Source: a virus. Taken from it: a stretch of 21,350 bases of DNA. The notes beneath the pieces were generated by a model. It had not been told where the DNA came from. It did not search any database and worked only from the letters and a program-made list of their open reading frames with translations. Location: IMG/VR virus record IMGVR_UViG_3300026483_000056, positions 1-21,350 of that record. One strand, 5' to 3'. The position numbers were made by a program, and so were the translations under genes. Below, in pieces: positions 5,756 through 14,100 of the stretch (positions are counted from its first letter, which is position 1; every line of letters begins with the position of its first letter).

Positions 5756-6307
5756 TTAATCTATGTCCATTTTAATTTCAAACTTATTATAATAAAAGTT
5801 TAAATCAAATGTATTAAATTCTGAAACGTTTTCAGCCATGTTTAATGTTAACTCACTTATTTGATTTAATATAGGTTGTTCAAATGTAATACTTGCTATT
5901 CCTAATCCTTCTGCATCTAAGACTCTAAGTTTTAAATCATCTAAATGTTTTTGTTTAGTCGTAGGTGCATAATAATGTAATAAAATGTCATTCATCATCC
6001 AGTAGTTAATATAACCATCCATTAGCTGCATTGTAACTGTAAATTGTCTAGTAATAGTATTTTGTGTTGGAATTTTACCTCTAAAATAACGAGTAGTTCC
6101 ATCATTATCTGATTGGCTTACAGGGTCGAAGGTAACTCCTGGTAAATTAATACCTTGAATACCATAATTAATAAAATCAATAGGCTCTTCAAAAAGATTT
6201 CCAGGTATTTTATTTAAATAAGGTTTATACTTTTTTACGATTTCTTTAGGTATAAAATTCTTATTAAATCTAAAATCAAATAAATTATTTCTACTATTTA
6301 AAATCAT
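5756..6307 (-). CDS. Tail-tube-fold protein (gp19-like; possibly a baseplate-tube protein)
   Basis: A 183-aa protein with the element order of the T4 tail tube gp19 fold. An N-terminal block (IPKEIVKKYKPYLNKIPGNL) is followed by a loop strand with INLPGVTFDPVS, then RYFRGKIPTQNTITRQFTVTM, which matches the gp19 pattern of a Lys/Arg-rich loop then DWTVTV. A helix with YINYWMMNDIL parallels FVDWQSI. Near the end, VLDAEGLGIASITFEQPILNQISELTLNM and FNTFDLNFYYNKFEI parallel KEIEIKGLWPTNVGELQL and IQTFEVTLALDYW. The same fold is used by gp48, gp54 and the gp3-type tail proteins, so the exact role is open. Its ATG overlaps the previous stop (ATGA), with AAAGG 15 bases upstream. Confidence 0.55.
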   Translation of the reverse strand: MILNSRNNLFDFRFNKNFIPKEIVKKYKPYLNKIPGNLFEEPIDFINYGIQGINLPGVTFDPVSQSDNDGTTRYFRGKIPTQNTITRQFTVTMQLMDGYINYWMMNDILLHYYAPTTKQKHLDDLKLRVLDAEGLGIASITFEQPILNQISELTLNMAENVSEFNTFDLNFYYNKFEIKMDID

Positions 6308-8304
6308 ACTATTGTATATTTACCTTTAAACACCATAGTTTCAGTACTTCCGTTATCGATTGAAATATAATATTTTTTATCTTTTAGACCACCTTTACCT
6401 TGTAATTTACTAGCATTTGCTTTATCTATCTTAAATAGGACTTCTCCATTGCTTAAATCAACATCTTTAAAACTTGTAACATTGTTAAAATAAATGCCAT
6501 CTGAAAAATTAAGTTTTATATTTTTTAAATTAGTAAAAGATATTGCCTTTCTTTCACCATTGTCGATTTTAGAAATACTAAATTTAACATACATATCAAA
6601 TGGTGATATTTCTAAACCACTTTGATTATTAATAGAAGTAATTTGACCATCATCTATTGTTACATTTCCTACATTAACTACAACATTTAATCTCTCAATA
6701 AATGCAGGTGCATACTTTACTTGAGCTTTAGGTAAACTAGAATTAATCACCTGTGCAACATTCCTTGAAGCTTGTAAATCCGGAAGAGTATTATATACTC
6801 TAGTTAAGTTAGCACTTGATGCTATATTTACTTGCATCATTCTCTTACCATATTTAGGCGCGTTGTTACCGATTAAACTTCCTCTCTTTACAATTTGAGT
6901 ATTGTCTGTTTGATTGTAAATTCTCATAGTCACATCAATCATAAAACTTGCAGCGTTATTTGCATTTTGTATAATTGGTCTAAATTGAATTGGCTCTTCA
7001 AAATCTTGAGTTTGCGTAATTGAAGTTGAATATGTTTCAATATAACTTGTGCCTATTTGTTCATTTACTATAATATCATAAATAACGCTAATGTCATCTG
7101 AGCTTGTCGATATTCTATTTATTATATAGGACTCAAAGTCTGCTGCACTATTATCTTTCTCTCCATATATTTTAAAGTAGTCTCCATCAGTTGCCTCTTC
7201 TACAACTACTGTAAAATCTTGGAATTCATCTTCTTTAGCAATTGTGAAATTAGTTTCGTCTCCTGTGTAAATGTAGTCAGTCCCATTAGTATCTTCTAAA
7301 ACATCAACTAATTTTAAAGAAACTTCATAATTTGAAGTAGGGTCTAAGTCACTAGAGCCAGAACCATTGTCATAAAATAAATTGTTAAAATCTACAAACT
7401 GATCTTTTAATGTTGGTAGTTTAACTTCTATAAAATTACTATAAAGAGTTTCACTTAATATAAAGGGTCTTGGATTTTTAATTTCAAAACTTGAAGTATT
7501 TAAATAAACTATTTGAGTTAAAAAGTTTTGAACTCCTGATGTTCTATTAGTTTTTACTTCGAATAAAAAACCCTCATAACCTCTTGCTGCAAAACTAAAA
7601 CCACTTCTTAAATGAAGTCTAACTTTATCATATTTTATTTTAGTAATATTATTTGTAGCGTTTGTTTGACTTGCTAATAATTCAGTAGAATCAGTACCGG
7701 TCCATTCTACACTATCTATAAATCCTTCAGTACTATCTAAAAGAGCATATTTATTTTCATTAACATTTACAGCATGGTATCTTTCGATACTTCCCGAGCC
7801 AGTTATGATACTATTACCAGTTTCTTCATCCGGTGTAGCAAATAATGGGTTTGCAACATTTCCAACTGTAACTTTGCCACCTATGAAATTAGTTAAAGAA
7901 TATTCAAAATTTCCTGTATTTGCTGGAATGTATGTGAATATGTTTCCACTTAATCCACTAGCATTATTCGTTCCAGTAATTGCAAAGTTAGCAGCAATAG
8001 TAAGAGCACTTAAATTAAACTTATATGTTTTTCCAACTTCTAATAACAGAGTTCTTGCAGCAAATCCTTCAATTGATATATAAGCTCCATCTTCAGTAAC
8101 ATCGAAATTCACAACATCGCTGCCTAGTTCATTTATAAGATGTCTAGTTAATGCAGGATTTGATTCATCGGTACTTAGTATTTTCATCTCACTACCATTA
8201 TCATCAACGTCTATCTCATAAGGAGTGGTATCTGCTTGATCGTGATAGATAAACTCTAAAAGTATATCATTATCTATTTTGTAATATCTTGAACTTTCTG
8301 CCAT
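6304..8304 (-). CDS. Large beta-rich virion protein with cupredoxin-like domain
   Basis: A 666-aa protein beginning MAESSRYYKIDNDILLEFIY, with no signal peptide or membrane segment. Residues 85-150 (TLLLEVGKTYKFNLS ... FTYIPANTGNFEYSL ... GGKVTVGN) have the strand pattern of cupredoxin-like domains found in marine phage structural proteins. The usual Cys/His/Met copper ligands between the last two strands are missing. The rest is strand-rich with many Asn, Ser and Thr, as in tail, neck or fibre-associated proteins. It lies between the spanin-like gene and the tube-like gene and overlaps the latter by 4 bases. I cannot name a T4 counterpart. The start is preceded by AGATAAATAAATT, an A/T-rich leader. 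Confidence 0.75.
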   Translation of the reverse strand: MAESSRYYKIDNDILLEFIYHDQADTTPYEIDVDDNGSEMKILSTDESNPALTRHLINELGSDVVNFDVTEDGAYISIEGFAARTLLLEVGKTYKFNLSALTIAANFAITGTNNASGLSGNIFTYIPANTGNFEYSLTNFIGGKVTVGNVANPLFATPDEETGNSIITGSGSIERYHAVNVNENKYALLDSTEGFIDSVEWTGTDSTELLASQTNATNNITKIKYDKVRLHLRSGFSFAARGYEGFLFEVKTNRTSGVQNFLTQIVYLNTSSFEIKNPRPFILSETLYSNFIEVKLPTLKDQFVDFNNLFYDNGSGSSDLDPTSNYEVSLKLVDVLEDTNGTDYIYTGDETNFTIAKEDEFQDFTVVVEEATDGDYFKIYGEKDNSAADFESYIINRISTSSDDISVIYDIIVNEQIGTSYIETYSTSITQTQDFEEPIQFRPIIQNANNAASFMIDVTMRIYNQTDNTQIVKRGSLIGNNAPKYGKRMMQVNIASSANLTRVYNTLPDLQASRNVAQVINSSLPKAQVKYAPAFIERLNVVVNVGNVTIDDGQITSINNQSGLEISPFDMYVKFSISKIDNGERKAISFTNLKNIKLNFSDGIYFNNVTSFKDVDLSNGEVLFKIDKANASKLQGKGGLKDKKYYISIDNGSTETMVFKGKYTIV

Positions 8305-8307
8305 AAT

Positions 8308-9105
8308 TTATTTATCTCTTTTAAAATTGAACAACTTTGGAGTATATGTTAAAAATAAACCAAGTTGAGGTCCATGATAAACTCTATTGTCTTTTGTAAA
8401 AGTTAAGCCATAGCCAACTCCTAGACCTAATTTAACTCTACTTTTATATTCTTCCTTTGCTTTATTTATCTCATCTTCAATGAGACTAATTCCTTCAATA
8501 CTATTAAATGTTAAGCCCGGATATTTTGTAGCAATATTAATTTTTTTAATGCCATCAATTTCCTCAACACTTGAGTATAGTTTAATTCCTTGTTCATAAC
8601 TAAAACTATTCAATGCACCTGTTAATTTATTATCTTTTTCGAACAGACTAATCTTACTATTCCATTTTCTCCAATTGCCATCTCCATAAACTGTAGAATC
8701 ATTAAAATATAAAACTGAATCACTTTCTATAAAAGCGTAAACTGTATCAACTTCTTTAATATTAATTTCTGCACTTAACAATTGATTTACCTTTTTAAGT
8801 TTTTTAATATCTCCTAGTGCATTTTCGTATTTTGCATATAAGTCATTCGCGTCATTTGTTAATTCTTCTGCAGTAAACTCATATGCTGTAATTTCGCTAA
8901 CTAAGAAGTCATTTTCATTTTTATAATATTTTATACTATCTTGACTAGCGATAATATTTTGACCCGCTCTTTCTACTTTAACCTCTAAGCCTTTATTAAT
9001 AGCCTTTATTTTAGAAGTCCTATTACATTGATGCATTAGTAAAATAATAAGCAATAAAATAGTTGCTATAAAATGAATTGGCTTTATTTCTAAACTTTTA
9101 AACAT
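8308..9105 (-). CDS. Spanin-like membrane-anchored coiled-coil protein
   Basis: A 265-aa protein with one N-terminal hydrophobic segment (about 12-26, IATILLLIILLMHQC), a long coiled coil (about 28-118), a middle part with DSVLYFNDSTVYGDG and NWRKWNSKISL, and a C-terminal outer-membrane-like strand pair (LGLGVGYGLTFTK, then PQLGLFLTYTPKLF). This layout resembles proteins common in Bacteroidota phages that are thought to link inner and outer membranes during lysis (spanin-like). Cys27 after the hydrophobic stretch could be a lipid site, but the preceding residues (MHQ) do not make a normal lipobox. It sits inside the virion operon between a fibre and a beta-rich protein, so a tail or injection role is also possible. 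Confidence 0.5.
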   Translation of the reverse strand: MFKSLEIKPIHFIATILLLIILLMHQCNRTSKIKAINKGLEVKVERAGQNIIASQDSIKYYKNENDFLVSEITAYEFTAEELTNDANDLYAKYENALGDIKKLKKVNQLLSAEINIKEVDTVYAFIESDSVLYFNDSTVYGDGNWRKWNSKISLFEKDNKLTGALNSFSYEQGIKLYSSVEEIDGIKKINIATKYPGLTFNSIEGISLIEDEINKAKEEYKSRVKLGLGVGYGLTFTKDNRVYHGPQLGLFLTYTPKLFNFKRDK

Positions 9106-9121
9106 TTATTTTTTTATTTTA

Positions 9122-11113
9122 TTAACCACCTAATTTACCATCACCATCATTGATACTAGTACCGCTTGTATATTCTCTATTGTATGAATTCCAAATAGTA
9201 GGCATGGTAAATGAAAATGAAATGTCAATACTTTGATCCGATGTCGTTGAAGCATTTCTACTTAAATCTTTAGGAGACAATGGTATAGGAGTTATAGGAT
9301 TTTGACCATTTACTGTTCTTACACCATTTTTATAAAAATGAATAGTATTAGAATTAGGATAAATTACTCCTACAAATCCAAAATAAACATCAACAGATGT
9401 ACCTGGGCCTATCGCTAGGTTTAGATCACTACCGAATTGTGTAGAGATAGCAATATTTGCATATACAGGAGAAGTTCCACTATTTAAATATGGAAAAGTC
9501 TCATCAAATCTTAATACAAAATAATTATTATTAAAGCTACCATCAATATCATATAGTGACCATAAGGTATGAGATCTACACGTAAACCTTCCATTTACAC
9601 TAATTGAATTTCCAATTTTTACATACGATACAACGCTACTACTTCCACCAGAACCTGTAGGCAATGAGTCAAATGTGCTACCAGTGGGTTCACTGCTTAG
9701 AGTTCCACTTGCTGCATCTGATCTTTTATTTGCAGTAATAGGATCTACTAAATTATCTTCAAAGAAATAATCGCTAAGAGTTCTTTTATCGTCAGTTGAT
9801 CCATTATTCGGAGCAGGATAAAAGCCTGCAGTTGTAGAGCCTATAGCAGGCCCACCGGTTGCTGCTGCACCTCCTTTAAATCTAATACCATCACCTGAAC
9901 TTACTTCAGTAGGATCAATAGCCCCATCAGTATCGCCATCATGGTCTCCATCACTATCACTAAAAAATAATGATTTGTCAGCTGTAATTAATTCCTTTTC
10001 TATTTTAAGTTTAGATGCAGATTCTACTTGTAGATCATTAAAACCAGAAGCACTAGATACGTTAATTACGTTAGTATTCGCAGTTGTAATATTAGTCGCA
10101 TTTGAAACATCAATATCTAATACAGGTGAATTAATATCAACATTAGTTGTCGCATTTATTCGAAAAATAGGAGTATTTAATCTTATTAAGCTTTTCGCCG
10201 CCAAATAAATAGAATCCGTACCGGCAGCATTTCCAATTAAAACATCATTATCATTTAAAGCCTTAATATTAACTTCTCCATCATTTGCTGTAATAGCAAT
10301 ATCTAAATTGTCTCCACCTCCATTTGCTATTATATTAACCGCAGAAGCATCTAAGTTTAAATCCTCATTAGAATTTATATCAATGTTGCTGTCTCCTGAC
10401 GTGTTGTCAATTAATATGTCTCCATCCTGACCATCGATCGTCACTCCTTGATTTCCTTCTATCTGTATTGCAGATCCATTAGACAATATTTCAATAAGTC
10501 CACTTCCTTCAAAATTTAAAGTAGAACCTAATAATGTAATATTATTTCCAGGGTTTATTGTCATATTAACAGTTTCCCCTTGAACAGCAGCAGCGCTTCC
10601 TACTATTTTTAAAGTAGTACCATTACCGTTAGAATATTCACTTCTAATATTGTAAATTGCAGCATTGCTATTATCTACCTTTAGCTCAATATGGTTTGGA
10701 GCATCATCTGCCTTTAACAACATACTTAATAATGCGGTTGGAGAATATGAAGGAGCAGTAGAGACACTTGTGTCGTCTCCTAATATAATTCTAGAAGTTA
10801 ATGCTTGATTAGGTATAGTTCCAGACTGATTAAAAGGTCTTAGTATATTAAACAATGGAGCTACGGATGAATTAACATCACTGTCCCATATATTTAAAGA
10901 AACACCTTGTTCTCCTTTTTGTCCACCGTCACCTTTATCACCTTTATCACCTCCGTCTCCTTTTTGTCCTACGTTTCCGGTAGTTCCTTGAACTCCTTTA
11001 GGACCAATTGGCCCTCCACCATTTGCTAAAACTTGATCAAAGTTGTAATTTGTCTTTTCAACCTTGATATTATCTGAGTCAGCATCGAATAATTCTTTTA
11101 TATTTATTGCCAT
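9122..11113 (-). CDS. Collagen-like tail fibre protein
   Basis: A 663-aa protein. A short N-terminal part (1-33) may attach it to the virion. Residues 34-72 are 13 uninterrupted Gly-X-Y triplets (GPI GPK GVQ ... GEQ GVS), a collagen-like triple-helix segment that implies a trimer. Then comes a long repetitive beta region (about 185-375) rich in Asn, Asp and Ile strands (DGDILIDNTSG, DSNIDINSNEDLNLDAS), likely a trimeric beta-helix. Next is DSDGDHDGDTDG (386-397), a calcium-loop-like motif. The C-terminal part is beta-rich and ends NDGDGKLGG. This is a receptor-binding or whisker-type fibre. It follows the TSP3 protein by 1 base. No intramolecular chaperone motif is obvious. Confidence 0.8.
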   Translation of the reverse strand: MAINIKELFDADSDNIKVEKTNYNFDQVLANGGGPIGPKGVQGTTGNVGQKGDGGDKGDKGDGGQKGEQGVSLNIWDSDVNSSVAPLFNILRPFNQSGTIPNQALTSRIILGDDTSVSTAPSYSPTALLSMLLKADDAPNHIELKVDNSNAAIYNIRSEYSNGNGTTLKIVGSAAAVQGETVNMTINPGNNITLLGSTLNFEGSGLIEILSNGSAIQIEGNQGVTIDGQDGDILIDNTSGDSNIDINSNEDLNLDASAVNIIANGGGDNLDIAITANDGEVNIKALNDNDVLIGNAAGTDSIYLAAKSLIRLNTPIFRINATTNVDINSPVLDIDVSNATNITTANTNVINVSSASGFNDLQVESASKLKIEKELITADKSLFFSDSDGDHDGDTDGAIDPTEVSSGDGIRFKGGAAATGGPAIGSTTAGFYPAPNNGSTDDKRTLSDYFFEDNLVDPITANKRSDAASGTLSSEPTGSTFDSLPTGSGGSSSVVSYVKIGNSISVNGRFTCRSHTLWSLYDIDGSFNNNYFVLRFDETFPYLNSGTSPVYANIAISTQFGSDLNLAIGPGTSVDVYFGFVGVIYPNSNTIHFYKNGVRTVNGQNPITPIPLSPKDLSRNASTTSDQSIDISFSFTMPTIWNSYNREYTSGTSINDGDGKLGG

Positions 11114-11114
11114 T

Positions 11115-14100
11115 TTATGACTTTATTTTTATTAAAGGTCTAATCTTATAAGAGTAGCCTATTCTTTTATTATATATTAATCTAAAATTGAGAGGGTTTA
11201 CAGGGTCTAATTTATAAGTAAAATTACCATCTGAGATATATCCATTTACATTTAAATTAGAGGGATCAGAAATAATATCAATTGTAGTTATTTGTTTTTT
11301 CCCTTCATATACCGCTAATCTAATAGAATCTATTGAAAATGCAGGTATTATATTTTCAGCAACATATCCATTAATATCATCACTTAACGTGTCAATTCTA
11401 CCAAAACTATTTTCAACCTCTACCAATCTGTTCATTGTATAACTTAAACCTAAACTGCTTAGTTTTTTAACAACGGCCTCCCTCATATAAAAATCCATTA
11501 TTACTTCTCTTTCAGTTTCTATATAATTAATATCATTTTGAGATTCACCTAATAATTTAATATTGTTTAACTCCTCAATAGCCTCATATCTTCCATGTGT
11601 AAAGTTAAATACTTCATATTCTTTATTTAACTTTATAGCGCTTGAACTCATATAACTTTTTTCTTCAACTATATTTTTAGTTCCTGGAATATATTGAATA
11701 CCTCCTCCACTGGTTGATCTAATGTAGTAAGTATCTTCCCATCTTGACATGAAAACATTTTTGTTTTTCTTTTCAATAGCAATTTCATTTATTAAATTAT
11801 ATTTAGGTAATAAATCATCTGATTCTGAAAGTTTTATAACTCCACTAGTATCTATGTCGTTTACTTTATGGAAAAAATGATTTTTAATACTTCCCCATTG
11901 GCTGTCATGTAAAGGTGATTTAACTTCACCTATGTTAAATAATACACCACACCCATTTAGTTTTTTATATAATTCTATTGCAAGTTTATTTTCATCAGCA
12001 TTACCAATGTTATAATTATAGACATATCCAATTGGAGTTCTATATACATCGCTCCAATCATATCCGTCACCTGGTTCAATTTTATGCATAGAAAAAGGTT
12101 CACTAAATGTAATAATAGGTTTAGTATTTATGGTATATTTTCCATTTTGTCTAGTTAAAAGAGCAAAATATTCGTTTCTAGATTTTATACTATATCCAAT
12201 AGATTCATTTGTTAATCCAAATGCTTTAGGTTTATTAATGTCTATTTCAGGATATAAGTTAGAAGTTTTAACTATTTCAACACCGTCTTGCATTTCTAAA
12301 GAAAATGTATTTTCAATAATACTTCCATCAACATTAACTGTTAAATATTCAGCATTGTTAGTAGTATTTAAAACATTTGCAACATTTCCAGCAGATAATA
12401 AATTTAATAAAGATGAATGTGCAAAAATACCTCCACCTCTATATGAATAGCTTGCAGACTTATATTGATTTAATGTATAAAATTGAGTAGGTTGAGGAAC
12501 ACCATTTATTGTCATTTCCCCAGTAACTGAAATTTTATTATCATTTATTACATTGTCTATGTTTAGTTCATATGTTATTCCAGCAACTTCAACTTCTAAA
12601 ATACCATAAGAACCAGTTATAGGATCTTTAAGTATTTGTGAAGTAAATGAAGGAACACTACTACTGTTGTGAGTAATTCCATCTATTACAGTGCTTTGAC
12701 CTTGACTTAAATTAACTGAACTTAAATCTAATGCACCCGAAACTATGCTATTTGAATAGTTATAAAGATCTTGTAACTTATGATCTAGTTCATATAATAA
12801 TTTTCTATTTAAACATCTAAAGTTATCATCTGATAAATTTAAATCTAAAATTAAAACAACAAATTTAAATTTTTTATTTTGAATTATTCTAAGTTTTAAT
12901 TCATTTGGAGAATTTACATCAAAGGATGTTTTTAAAACGGTTGAAAATCTATAACCATTAAATTCACTATTTTTAATAAATTCTTTAGTTATGTTATTTT
13001 CAATTTTTTTTCTAGTTTTAGGTATAAATCTAATACCTTTAAATATTGTTGAGGCAAACGATTCACCTCCTCCATCTTCTATTATTGTATACTTTTTAAA
13101 AGTTCTAGATTTTCCAAATGAAGTTTGAGCAAATGTTTCATCAGAACCAACCATTGCCCCAGTCCCTACAAAATATGTTTTAAAATAATCAAAATTTATA
13201 TCTTTAAAATGATCTAAACTAAATTCAATATTGGGTGAAGGTTTTAAATAACTAAAAGTATTATCGACATCAAAATACTCTAAGTATGTAGGGTATTCGT
13301 CTATATAGAACCATTCGTGTGTCATTTTAGTTTCGTCTCTATCTAAACTTTCTAGAGAAGCAGCAAAATTAGTTTCACCAAATGCTTCATTTAAATTTAG
13401 AAAGTATGGGTTTTCTCTAACGTTTAAGCTATCCTTTAGAGACCATTTATTAATATATGGAACTACTCTGGAGATTGTAGCAAATTCCGTTGTATTATTT
13501 TCTTGTAGTCTTTCAAATTCACTAGATATTCTAGTCATTGTGTTTCCTTCAGGTAAACTGTTTTCATCTTCTAATATGTTTATTAAATTAGAAAAATAAG
13601 TATTAGAATCTTCCTTTAACCTTTCAACATCAGCATATGCATCTAAAGGCATTTCTCCATTAGGCCCAGTAGGTTCATCAATTGCATTTGAAAATGGGTA
13701 AAGTATGTCATCTTCTAAATCTAATTCTTTTAAATCAGAATTAGATTCATCATAAAAATCAAAATCCATATCATGAATATCATATGCACTAAACATTCCC
13801 CATTCAATTTTAAAGTCTTTATAAACATTAACAATATTTTCTATACCATTGTTTTTATCTTTAAGAATTACTCTTTTAAAATTAGAATTTATCTCTCTTG
13901 GATCATCTACTATGTCTAATACCTCATTAAATCTATTTTCAATATCTAATAAATATTCACCTATACTGATTTCATCTTCATCATCTTCATTAATATAAAT
14001 TGAAGAATTTACATTACTTCCTCCTTTTAAATACCAAACTTCATTATTTAATAAAAAGTTAGAAGTTATGTTTTTATTAGAGGATTCCTCATTTATTTCT

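Noticed and set aside
7805-8083. Plus-strand 92-codon frame
   Set aside because: Lies wholly inside the 666-aa gene on the other strand and has no protein-like features or leader.
12130-12450. Plus-strand 106-codon frame
   Set aside because: Antisense to the 1944-aa gene, isolated, and with no regulatory signal.
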